NCBI GenBank assembly: GCA_937944165.1
Contig: CALDZF010000267.1
Coordinates: 1-33,308 of the forward strand
Origin: an uncultured Rhizobiaceae group bacterium
Lineage (GTDB): Bacteria; Pseudomonadota; Alphaproteobacteria; Rhizobiales; Rhizobiaceae
DNA length: 33,308 nucleotides
Direction of reading: 5' to 3'
The notes below the pieces were generated by a model that did not search any database, was not told where the DNA came from, and worked only from the letters and a program-made list of their open reading frames with translations. Below are positions 27,001-33,308 of the stretch, piece by piece; the first letter of the stretch is position 1; each line of letters starts with the position of its first letter. The translations under genes were made by a program, and so were the position numbers.

Positions 27001-27442
27001 ACCTTTTGGACTGGTTGGTGCTGTTGTTGGACATTGGGTGTTAGGATTTAAATTGACCATTCTTTCATTCATTGGTTTGCTTGGATTAGCAGGTATTTTA
27101 GTAAATGATTCAATTATCCTGGTTAGCCGTCTTGATGAACGTCTGGATGAAGGAGAAACTTTGCAAGAGGCTGCAATTGGCGCCAGTCGTGATCGCCTGC
27201 GCGCGGTTTTATTAACATCGCTTACAACTATAGGCGGGCTTTTTCCATTAATGTTTGAAAAAAGCCTTCAAGCACAATTTCTTTTGCCCATGGCTATTAC
27301 AATTGTCTTTGGTTTAGGGCTGGCAACGCTGATTGTATTGTTTTTGGTTCCAGCATTTATAGGTATTGGAGACGATTTTAAAAGATTTCTTATCGCTATG
27401 TTTGGTGAAAGAAATTCCAAAGACGTTCAACCTGCTGAATAG
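24047..27442 (+). CDS. RND-family efflux permease with an unusual central insertion
   Basis: The 1131-residue inner-membrane pump belongs to the HAE1/AcrB-like group: INTQFFPTVERQEVRISVTWQGASAEDVE at the start, GVIVDDAIVVGEH in TM4, PLAIMLIIPFGLVGAV and GILVNDSIILVSRLDE in the second half. It is longer than the usual 1030-1050 residues. The excess lies between TM6 (ending LILPGHLAHTLQ) and the second repeat: residues about 495-580 include two extra hydrophobic segments (FFSIIIGGILIAVMN and LFILMVAIGSLIAGTLFEGV). GGAG stands 8 bases before the ATG. It functions with the adaptor upstream. Its stop is 3 bp from the stop of trkH. Confidence 0.92.
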   Translation: MIARTIPGRGVVSLFARHPNAANLLMILMVIFGVFAIGKINTQFFPTVERQEVRISVTWQGASAEDVERNIIQIIEPEVRFIDGVDNMISYAREGAGSISLEFLPDADIKQAVADVDTAVKTVTNLPEGADEPEVAKASFFDRVARLSLSGDVPESTLRIHAKKIRDDLIERGIDKISFVGMRDEELQVEISERELRRLGLSISDVSNAIANNSRDTPSGQLKGDVEKQIRALADVEDPSTLEEIEIRSFATGEKVLLGDVATIKRGYEDGQALGLSGGKPAIQITVERALSADTLKTARILDTYLSEIEDAMPPGITLKKYEVRADSLVQRISLLFWNGVFGLVLVVATLFIFLNARIAFWVAAGIPVAMFATLGFMLVMGQTINMITLFAMIMMLGVIVDDAIVVGEHTASRFEAGDEPFQAAENGAGRMLTPVMAAMITTIAAFAPMLLIRDIIGQIMGVMPYVVIAVIIASLIECFLILPGHLAHTLQHKPRRRWSFWRQMFFSIIIGGILIAVMNRVSNGSLDAIGLSFLKPFIASQDDGLINLFILMVAIGSLIAGTLFEGVFWFLKKISPKNKGPHDQGWFRARFDRSFNAFRDGPFNWMVRLSFKWRYVTIAVALASVMVLAVGPIRGEQVKFVFFPSPEAENIRARLVFNAGIPEPRAMEIITEAENALERATRELVDDDEQLVTAVFATLGSAGRSVGDNLAELRVQLSSSEVRTVRTPDIVKAWRKALPKLAGAKRIAIFESRGGPPGRDLDVEIIGSDVSTLKAAATQVIPIVQAINGASGVADDLPFGKPELIMRLLPRGAALGFSIDEVGRQVRDAFDGAIPRRFARDDDEITIRVLRTSRDKGGDKLRNFELRNPEGQFVPLGEVVDLTEKQGFSAIQREDGKTIVSITADLDTDIVTTEKAIEILQAGELPRLMDKMGLNYRFGGKDKERKKAFTDLITGIYVALAIIYIVLAWVFGSYFRPLAIMLIIPFGLVGAVVGHWVLGFKLTILSFIGLLGLAGILVNDSIILVSRLDERLDEGETLQEAAIGASRDRLRAVLLTSLTTIGGLFPLMFEKSLQAQFLLPMAITIVFGLGLATLIVLFLVPAFIGIGDDFKRFLIAMFGERNSKDVQPAE

Positions 27443-27445
27443 GTT

Positions 27446-28897
27446 TTACGCTCTCCAAAATCTTGGCATGAATAATACTAAAACTGTAAAGAGCTCCAAG
27501 CGACCAACTAACATGGCTGCTGAGAGTATCCATTTTGCTGTGTCGTTTAGTTCTTGGAAGGTTGAAGAAGGTCCAATTTGACTTCCAAGTCCGGGTCCTA
27601 CATTTGATATTGCAGTGCCTGCAGCAGACATTGAGGTTAGAAAGTTTAACCCGGTTAAATTAAGTGCAATTGCAAATAATCCAAAAAGTAAAAAATATAC
27701 AGCAAAGAAATTCATAACGGCGGTTGCAGCACTATCGTCAATTTGCTTGCCGTTAAAGCGCATTGTAAAAATACCATTAGGGTAAAATATACGACTCAAA
27801 TGTTGTTTGATTGTTTCAAACAAGATTTGAAAACGGAATATTTTAATGCCGCATGAGGTTGAACCCGCACACCCCCCAATAAACATGATCGCAAAGAAAA
27901 AGGCATTGGAACCTGGTGCCCATTGGCCATAATCCGCTGATGAATATCCTGTGCCAGTAATAATGGAAGTTACGTTAAATAGCGCATCAACAAAACGAGT
28001 CATGCCATCCACATTTTGCGGAGAATTATTTAACAACCATGCAATAAATGTGCAGAAAACAACCACAGTAAAAAAGACTTGGACTTGCGAGTTTTTCCAA
28101 AGCTTTTCTGGTTGGCCTCTGGTTGCCTGAACATATAAAATAAAAGGAATTGAACCAAGAATCATAAAAGTAACGGCGATAAGATGGGTGGAATGACTGT
28201 TATAAAACCCCATTGAAGCATCTTTGGTGGAGAAACCGCCTGTCGCTACAGTTGTCATACCATGAATAACCGCATCCAAAATTGGCATGCCCGCCATAAT
28301 ATAGGCAAAAATACAGGCAGCGGTTATGAAAATAAAAACTAAAGTCAGCATGCCAGAGATTTGTGTTGCTCGAGGCATAATTTTTTCTGCTGTATCAAAT
28401 GCTTCAATTTTAAAAAGTTGCATACCACCAACTTGTAGCATTGGTAGCACTGCAACGGCCATAACGATGATACCAAGTCCACCAAGCCATTGTTGAATAC
28501 CGCGCCAAAGTAGAATGCCTGGCGGTTGACTATTCAAACCTGTGATAACTGTCGAACCTGTTGTTGTAAGGCCAGACATGGATTCAAAAAAAGCATCTGT
28601 AAAACTGGGTACCGCACCTGATAATAAATATGGAAAGGAGCCAAATAATACCAATGCGACCCAAGCTGCAGTTGTCATCACAAAAGCTTGGCGTGTTGAC
28701 ATACCTTGAGATATGCCTCTTGCGCCTGAATATAACCCAAGACCTATAAGCAAGGTTATAGAGCCTGTAAAAGCAAATACTTCCCAATCGTCATTGTTGA
28801 ATAAAAAATCAATGGCAGCAGGAATGAACATAGCGCCACCTTGCGTTGCGATTAACAAGCCAACAATTAAAAAAATGGGGCGAAGGTTTGCCATCAT
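27446..28897 (-). CDS. trkH: TrkH-family potassium uptake protein
   Basis: The 483-residue membrane protein has the four P-loop signatures of Trk/Ktr channels: MSGLTTTGSTVITG, VATGGFSTKD, ITGTGYSSADYG and AAGTAISNVGPGLG, plus GCAGSTSCGIKIFRFQ. The length fits TrkH. It imports potassium with cytoplasmic TrkA, whose gene is not in the window. A second ATG lies one codon inside. It converges on the RND gene and lies 13 bp after the end of apaG on the same strand, so it is probably cotranscribed with apaG. Confidence 0.93.
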   Translation of the reverse strand: MMANLRPIFLIVGLLIATQGGAMFIPAAIDFLFNNDDWEVFAFTGSITLLIGLGLYSGARGISQGMSTRQAFVMTTAAWVALVLFGSFPYLLSGAVPSFTDAFFESMSGLTTTGSTVITGLNSQPPGILLWRGIQQWLGGLGIIVMAVAVLPMLQVGGMQLFKIEAFDTAEKIMPRATQISGMLTLVFIFITAACIFAYIMAGMPILDAVIHGMTTVATGGFSTKDASMGFYNSHSTHLIAVTFMILGSIPFILYVQATRGQPEKLWKNSQVQVFFTVVVFCTFIAWLLNNSPQNVDGMTRFVDALFNVTSIITGTGYSSADYGQWAPGSNAFFFAIMFIGGCAGSTSCGIKIFRFQILFETIKQHLSRIFYPNGIFTMRFNGKQIDDSAATAVMNFFAVYFLLFGLFAIALNLTGLNFLTSMSAAGTAISNVGPGLGSQIGPSSTFQELNDTAKWILSAAMLVGRLELFTVLVLFMPRFWRA

Positions 28898-28910
28898 TTG
28901 TTTTTTGTTC

Positions 28911-29303
28911 TCAATTTATAACTGGGCTTAAGTCAGGTAAATCAAGCGCAAAGGCAGGAACGGCGATTTCTAATTCTGAGCCTTCTTCGTTTTGCATCGT
29001 GTAATGACCGACCATTATACCTGAAGGTGCAGTAAGTGGGCAGCCGCTTGAATAACTGTATTCTTGGCCATTTTCTATAAAAGGTTGCTCACCAATTACA
29101 CCATCACCACGAACTTCATCAATACGGCCGTTACTATCAGTAATATACCAATAACGCCTTAAAAGCTGGAGTGTGTTGCCCGAATTGTTTTCTATAGCAA
29201 CGCGGTAAGCCCAGAAATATTCGGAGTTTTGCGGGTTGGAGCGCTCATCAATATAAACTGGCATTACGGTTACTGTTACGCCATGGGTTGTTTCTTTGAA
29301 CAT
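28911..29303 (-). CDS. apaG: ApaG protein
   Basis: ATG 29303 gives 130 residues (MFKETTHGVTVTVMPVYIDE), the family length. The track start at 29342 adds 13 residues and lacks a better ribosome site, while AAGG stands about 11 bases before 29303. Motifs include YFWAYRVAIENNSG, LLRRYWYITDSNGRIDEVRGDGVIGEQP and SGCPLTAPSGIMVGHY, typical of the ApaG fibronectin-like fold. The biochemical role of ApaG is not settled. The gene follows metZ by 71 bp and precedes trkH. Confidence 0.94.
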   Translation of the reverse strand: MFKETTHGVTVTVMPVYIDERSNPQNSEYFWAYRVAIENNSGNTLQLLRRYWYITDSNGRIDEVRGDGVIGEQPFIENGQEYSYSSGCPLTAPSGIMVGHYTMQNEEGSELEIAVPAFALDLPDLSPVIN

Positions 29304-29374
29304 TATAAATATGCCTTGTATCTTGGGCGCTATACTTATCATGTTTTATACACAGCCCAAATACCCAATTGTTA

Positions 29375-30562
29375 TTATGAGATGCTATCCAGTGCTTTTT
29401 TGACGTCTGCCATCAAATCATCTGCATCTTCAAGACCAACTGAAAGTCTTATCATTCCATCTGATATGTTAAGTTCCTCACGATCCTTGCTAGAAAGGTT
29501 TTTATGAGTTGTTGTAGCAGGGTGCGTAATAAGACTTTTTGCATCTCCCAGATTGTTTGATATTTGTATGGTTTCAAGCGTATTTATGAATTTAAAGGCA
29601 TTGGTTTTGCCGCCACAAATTTCAAAAGCAACCAGGGTAGAACCACCACTCATTTGTCTTTGTGCAAGGTCAGCTTGTGGATGGCTGGGATGCGTTGGGT
29701 ATAACATACGATTAACAGATTTCTGAGTTGCCAAAAAGTCTGCAAGCTTGCCCGCACTTGCGGTTTGATGAGCAACACGAATTGGCAGCGTTTCTAGGCC
29801 TTTCAAAAAGTTCCATGCATTAAAGGGACTCATGCAAGGACCAGTGTGCCTATAATATTCGTGTAATTTCTCTTTGATCCACTCCTCATTGCCAAGAATA
29901 ATGCCACCAAGACATCGCCCCTGACCATCAATATGTTTAGTGGTTGAATATATTACTATGTCTGCGCCCATTTCAATAGGACGTTGGTACATTGGTGTTG
30001 CGAATACATTGTCTACAATTAAGACGGCATCATTTTCATGCGCTAAATCTGCAACAGCTTTAATATCAACAAGTTCAAGGGTTGGATTTGTAGGGCTTTC
30101 CAGGAAAAAGATTGTGGTATTGGATTGAACAGCGCGTTTCCAGGCATTTATATCTTTGCCATCAACAAGCGTAAATTCTACGCCATACTGTGGCATTAGT
30201 TTTTCAATCACCCAACGGCAAGAACCAAATAAGGCCTTTGCTGCAATGATATGATCTCCAGCTTTAGCCTGGCAAGCAATAGCTGCGGTAACCGCTGCCA
30301 TACCTGAGGCCATTGCCCTTGCATCTTGCGCACCTTCAAGCGCGCACATGCGTTGCTCAAACATAGAAACTGTTGGGTTTCCATAGCGTGAATAGATATA
30401 GCCTTCTTCTTCGCCTTTAAAGCGCGCTTCAGCTGCCTCTGCGCTGTCATATATATAACCTTGTGTGAGATAAAGCGCTTCAGAAGTTTCTCCAAATTGG
30501 CTGCGTGTCGTACCACTATGAACAAGCCTGGTTGCTGTACGCCAATTATTTTTCAAGGACAT
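29375..30562 (-). CDS. metZ: O-succinylhomoserine sulfhydrylase MetZ
   Basis: The 395-residue Cys/Met-metabolism PLP enzyme begins MSLKNNWRTATRLVHSGTTR and has YIYSRYGNPTVSMFEQRMCALEG, FLESPTNPTLELVDI, LIVDNVFATP and the PLP Lys209 in YSTTKHIDGQGRCLGG, the pattern of MetZ. It makes homocysteine from O-succinylhomoserine and sulfide. GGAG stands 7 bases before the ATG and is complementary to a segment downstream of a SAM-II aptamer, so S-adenosylmethionine should repress it. O-acetylhomoserine use cannot be excluded from sequence. Confidence 0.93.
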   Translation of the reverse strand: MSLKNNWRTATRLVHSGTTRSQFGETSEALYLTQGYIYDSAEAAEARFKGEEEGYIYSRYGNPTVSMFEQRMCALEGAQDARAMASGMAAVTAAIACQAKAGDHIIAAKALFGSCRWVIEKLMPQYGVEFTLVDGKDINAWKRAVQSNTTIFFLESPTNPTLELVDIKAVADLAHENDAVLIVDNVFATPMYQRPIEMGADIVIYSTTKHIDGQGRCLGGIILGNEEWIKEKLHEYYRHTGPCMSPFNAWNFLKGLETLPIRVAHQTASAGKLADFLATQKSVNRMLYPTHPSHPQADLAQRQMSGGSTLVAFEICGGKTNAFKFINTLETIQISNNLGDAKSLITHPATTTHKNLSSKDREELNISDGMIRLSVGLEDADDLMADVKKALDSIS

Positions 30563-30568
30563 TATTGA

Positions 30569-30625
30569 ACTCCATAATTAAACCAGAAAGCAAAGCTGCG
30601 TCTGGTTCTTAAATGCAAATGGAGT
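30569..30625 (-). promoter_or_regulatory. Candidate expression platform of the metZ riboswitch (anti-SD pairing)
   Basis: On the - strand ACTCCAT (30625-30619) is fully complementary to ATGGAGT (30575-30569), which contains the metZ ribosome site. Between them AACCAGA and TCTGGTT form a separate hairpin. The anti-SD can also sit in the loop of AAATTGCA/TGCATTT, giving two exclusive folds. Confidence 0.55.
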
Positions 30626-30635
30626 ATGCAATTTC

Positions 30636-30693
30636 GACCCTTTAGCAACTTTTTTAAAGTGGCTGCAAGCCGGTCGGCCAAAACACCACTAAT
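30636..30693 (-). promoter_or_regulatory. SAM-II riboswitch aptamer upstream of metZ
   Basis: Reading the - strand, AGTGGTGTTTTGGCCGACCG, then GCTTGCAGCCACTTTAAAA and AAGTTGCTAAAGGG match the SAM-II (metA motif) consensus as I recall it. P1 is AGTGG with CCACT. The pseudoknot helix P2 is CGGCTT with AAGTTG, using two G-U pairs. The conserved TTAAA and GCTAAA segments are present. SAM-II is known mainly upstream of methionine genes of Alphaproteobacteria, and metZ is one of its usual targets. Binding of S-adenosylmethionine should lower translation. Confidence 0.92.
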
Positions 30694-30699
30694 ATGTGT

Positions 30700-30728
30700 G
30701 TGTTATTCTATATGCCTCTTCACGTCAA
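30700..30728 (-). promoter_or_regulatory. Likely metZ promoter
   Basis: On the - strand TTGACG and TAACAC are 17 bases apart, and the expected start near 30693 coincides with the 5' edge of the SAM-II aptamer. The -10 element is weak. Confidence 0.5.
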
Positions 30729-30778
30729 TGAAACTTCGTTTTAATGAATAGGGCAGATTATCAATTTTGGTTGAGCAG

Positions 30779-31879
30779 ATGACACGAACCACAGGCATTT
30801 TGGCAGACTCAGGTATCAAGCAGCTTTATGGCGACGGTAGTATTTTGGCTGAAAAAGAATTTGATAACGATCAAATTCAACCTGCAAGCCTTGATTTAAG
30901 ACTAGGCAAAAAAGCTTACCGTGTGCGTGCTTCGTTTTTACCAGGCAAAGGCAATTCTGTTTCAAAAAAACTTGATCGCTTTAAACTGCACGAGTTAGAT
31001 CTAACTGATGGTGCAATTTTGGAAACAGGCTGTGTTTATCTGATTCCACTCTTGGAAAGCTTGGCACTGCCACAAGATGTTGAAGCTTCTGCTAATCCAA
31101 AAAGTTCTACAGGCAGGCTTGATATTTTTACCCGTGTAATAGTCGATGAAAGCCAAGCCTTTGACCAAATTCCAGTCGGCTATAAAGGGCCGCTTTATTT
31201 GGAAGTAAGTCCAAGCACATTCCCGATTGTGGTGCGTACAGGTTCAAGGCTTTCTCAAATAAGGTTTAGAAAAGGGCATTCAGTTCTTGGTGATGAAGCA
31301 TTGTTAGAATTGCATAAGCAAGAGACGCTGGTTGCACGTGCTGAACCCGTCATTAGAAATGGCGGCATTGGCATGTCGATTGATCTATCGGGCGGTGATA
31401 ACGGCCTGGTTGGTTATCGCGGCAAACGTCATACAGGGTTGGTTGATGTTGATAAAAAAGCTGCTCATAATATTCTTGATTTTTGGGAACCAATTTATAA
31501 TCACGGCAAAGAGGCTGCTGATGATTTGGTGTTAGACCCAGATGAGTTTTATATTCTGGTTTCCAATGAAGCGGTACATGTACCGCCTTTGTTTGCGGCA
31601 GAAATGGTGCCCTATGATACTATGGTAGGCGAGTTCAGGGTGCATTACGCGGGTTTTTTTGATCCGGGTTTTGGACATGTGCATGCAGGCGGTGCTGGTT
31701 CGCGTGGTGTCTTGGAAGTGCGCAGCCATGATGTGCCATTTATTTTAGAACACGATCAATTGGTTGGAAGTTTGGTATATGAACACATGTTAGAGCGACC
31801 AGAGCAACTGTATGGCACTGATTTGGGTTCCAATTATCAGGCTCAAGGGTTGAAACTATCCAAACATTTTAAAGCTTGA
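30779..31879 (+). CDS. dcd: 2'-deoxycytidine 5'-triphosphate deaminase
   Basis: ATG 30779 gives 366 residues, MTRTTGILADSGIKQLYGDG. The track start at TTG 30767 adds four residues, and neither start has a strong ribosome site. The protein fits the long alphaproteobacterial dCTP deaminase type: QIQPASLDLRLGKKAYRVRA, SANPKSSTGRLDIFTRVI and GPLYLEVSPSTFPIVVRTGSRLSQIRF, followed by a second trimeric dUTPase-like half (VPPLFAAEMVPYDTMVGEFR, HYAGFFDPGFG, LEVRSHDVPFILEHDQ). It thus looks like an internally duplicated fold, about twice the E. coli Dcd length (193). It supplies dUTP/dUMP for thymidylate synthesis. It is divergent from metZ. Confidence 0.9.
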   Translation: MTRTTGILADSGIKQLYGDGSILAEKEFDNDQIQPASLDLRLGKKAYRVRASFLPGKGNSVSKKLDRFKLHELDLTDGAILETGCVYLIPLLESLALPQDVEASANPKSSTGRLDIFTRVIVDESQAFDQIPVGYKGPLYLEVSPSTFPIVVRTGSRLSQIRFRKGHSVLGDEALLELHKQETLVARAEPVIRNGGIGMSIDLSGGDNGLVGYRGKRHTGLVDVDKKAAHNILDFWEPIYNHGKEAADDLVLDPDEFYILVSNEAVHVPPLFAAEMVPYDTMVGEFRVHYAGFFDPGFGHVHAGGAGSRGVLEVRSHDVPFILEHDQLVGSLVYEHMLERPEQLYGTDLGSNYQAQGLKLSKHFKA

Positions 31880-31923
31880 ATAGGTCCTGAGCCTGGGTGT
31901 TTAGTCCCAACTCCTAATTGAAC

Positions 31924-32658
31924 TTAGTCTTGAGCACCAAATTCGCATGGCCAATTTGCAGGCTTGGTTAAACCTTCAGGGAGTTTGGTTTGGTCATTGC
32001 CGCAAGCCATATCAATTTGCCATTGTGCCAACCCCTTGAGTTTGGAAAGATCCAGGCTTTCTATCTGTGTTAAAAACATAAAGGAACCTTTTAATGAAAA
32101 CTCCTCATCAAGTTTTATGCTGGTAAAATTAGATCGTGATACATTCGAAAATGATAAATCCACACCTTTCATATTTGCATTAAAAAAATTAACACGACTG
32201 AAGTCTGCTTTTGTAAGTGTGGCGTTTTCCAAGTTACTACCGGAAAAATTAGCTCTAGTAATCTCAGCTTTATTAAAGTTTGAGTTCTTATAATTCCCAC
32301 GGCTAAAATCAGTGCGTGAAGCAACAACACTTTCAAAATTAGCATTTTCTGCTATGGAGCCAGCAAGGGATGCGCGCACTAAATTTGTCTTTACAAATAT
32401 ACTGTCTGTAACATTCGTGTTTCTTAAATCAGATGCGCTTAAGTCTGCTCGCGTAAAGTCGGAGCCGATAAAATTAAATCCCTCCATAATCAGATTGCGC
32501 TTACGGCAGTTTTTCCAGTCAACGCCTCGTTCTGCCGTGTCGCTGCAAGCTGCATATGCCTTATTGGCAATAAATGTATTAGGTAGCACTAAAAGGGAAA
32601 TTCCAAGCAACGCATTGATTGCCAAATTTTTAAAAATATTGCTCACAGCAGTTTCCAT
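31924..32658 (-). CDS. Exported pentapeptide-repeat protein
   Basis: The 244-residue protein starts with a likely signal peptide (hydrophobic at about 12-30, cut near AYA-AC at residue 36). Residues 55-185 consist of pentapeptide repeats of the A(N/D)LXX or (N/S)FXX type, such as FTRADLSASDLRNTNV and FSGSNLENATLTKADFSRVN, which form a right-handed quadrilateral beta-helix. The C-terminal part (GLAQWQIDMACGNDQTKLPEGL) is a pattern seen at the ends of related proteins. Cysteines at about 38 and 51 may pair. Function is unknown. It is 44 bp past dcd, on the opposite strand, and just downstream of the glycosyltransferase remnant. Confidence 0.85.
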   Translation of the reverse strand: METAVSNIFKNLAINALLGISLLVLPNTFIANKAYAACSDTAERGVDWKNCRKRNLIMEGFNFIGSDFTRADLSASDLRNTNVTDSIFVKTNLVRASLAGSIAENANFESVVASRTDFSRGNYKNSNFNKAEITRANFSGSNLENATLTKADFSRVNFFNANMKGVDLSFSNVSRSNFTSIKLDEEFSLKGSFMFLTQIESLDLSKLKGLAQWQIDMACGNDQTKLPEGLTKPANWPCEFGAQD

Positions 32659-32703
32659 CCATCAGGTTACCAAATCAATATTGGTAATATTAAGGGTAAA
32701 ATT

Positions 32704-33308
32704 TTATTTTACGAGGCCATGAGGTGTTTTTTCCCAGTCATGTGGCTTCACAATTAAATGAATAATAGCACGCCAGCCAGCAAAGGAAATTAAAATCCAA
32801 TAAATTGGTAAAGTAAAAAGTAATTTTGAAAACATATCATATTTCGTTTGCTGCAATACAGCATAAGCCAAGAGGGCATAAGTCGTATATCCACCAACTA
32901 AGTTAAAGATACTTGTCGCAATTATTAAGCCATCAAAATGGGTAGAGGATGGCGTGTTCAAATTGATAATTTGTATAATCGAAGTTGCCAAAAAACTGGG
33001 TGGATTAATGCCGATATAACAATAGATGTCATTAGCAAATGGAAAGCCATCGCATTTTTGAAACCGACATCATCTAAAAAATGAAACGGGTTTCTACTGT
33101 GAACCAAAATGGTTTGCATCCAGCCTTTTAACCAGCGTGTTCTTTGCCTTATCCATGGCTTGAGTTGCGGTGGTGCTTCCTCATAAGTCGGTAACGTAAT
33201 TGTAGTACAAAGATAACCTTCACGAAAAAGCCTAATACCAAGATCAGCATCTTCAGTTACATTGTAAGGATCCCATGCCCCTATCTGTTTTAGTATATTA
33301 ATTTTGAA
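32704..33308 (-). pseudogene. Processive glycosyltransferase family 2, C-terminal part, reading frame broken
   Basis: The gene enters from the right edge. Translating from 33308, FKINILKQIGAWDPYNVTED shows the TEDADLG motif, and QRTRWLKGWMQT shows the Q-x-x-R-W motif of cellulose-synthase-like and XagB-like GT2 enzymes. A membrane segment follows (MAFHLLMTSIVISALIHPVF). The frame then ends at 32958, while the family sequence continues in another frame, LATSIIQIINLN to WEKTPHGLVK, stop at 32704. The break lies at the T6 run (plus-strand A6, 32990-32995); one extra base, or a -1 slip, restores HPVFLATSIIQ. It could be a sequencing error, a pseudogene or recoding. The enzyme would polymerise a cell-surface polysaccharide at the inner membrane. 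Confidence 0.8.

Noticed and set aside
31880-31923. Possible terminator between dcd and the pentapeptide gene (TGGG...CCCA)
   Set aside because: The stem is only four pairs and has no T-run.
1-33308. Search for CRISPR arrays, tRNA or rRNA genes, insertion sequences and attachment sites
   Set aside because: No regular repeats with spacers, cloverleaf-like sequence, transposase or integrase ORF was found by reading.

Overview
The window looks like a chromosomal segment of an AT-rich alphaproteobacterium, most likely from the Hyphomicrobiales (Rhizobiales) or a close lineage. The main reasons are a GcrA cell-cycle regulator, a phoR-pstSCAB-phoU-phoB cluster with the long PstC and PstA proteins of that class, the argD-argF-hslO and apaG-metZ-dcd gene neighbourhoods, and a SAM-II type riboswitch in front of metZ. 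I saw no rRNA, tRNA, insertion sequence, phage gene or CRISPR array. No species is claimed.

Left end (1-3916): the end of a membrane-fusion (HlyD-like) protein, then a second adaptor with a long cytoplasmic N-terminus, then a 713-residue protein that joins a PqqD-like domain, an M50 (site-2 protease type) membrane metallopeptidase and a HlyD-like periplasmic part. No ABC ATPase or TolC gene is visible. This is the best candidate for a poorly described system. Next (3968-7797) come two acyl-CoA dehydrogenase subunits of the PimC/PimD type and a RidA-family protein on the + strand, then a nitronate monooxygenase on the - strand, separated by a bidirectional terminator.

Middle (8028-18957): an unrecognised single-pass membrane protein with a TTG start and a possible upstream leader ORF; a PPK2 polyphosphate kinase divergent from phoR; then phoR, pstS, pstC, pstA, pstB, phoU and phoB. 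Together these sense and import phosphate, and PPK2 links them to polyphosphate. gcrA converges on phoB and the two stop codons overlap.

Right part (18958-33308): the gcrA-argD intergenic region carries a cluster of GANTC sites and a promoter followed closely by a terminator. After it come argD, argF and hslO, then an RND adaptor and a permease with an unusual insertion. trkH, apaG and metZ are on the - strand, with metZ preceded by the SAM-II riboswitch. A 2'-deoxycytidine triphosphate deaminase (dcd) lies on the + strand. On the - strand are an exported pentapeptide-repeat protein and the C-terminal part of a processive family-2 glycosyltransferase, whose reading frame is broken at a six-base homopolymer.
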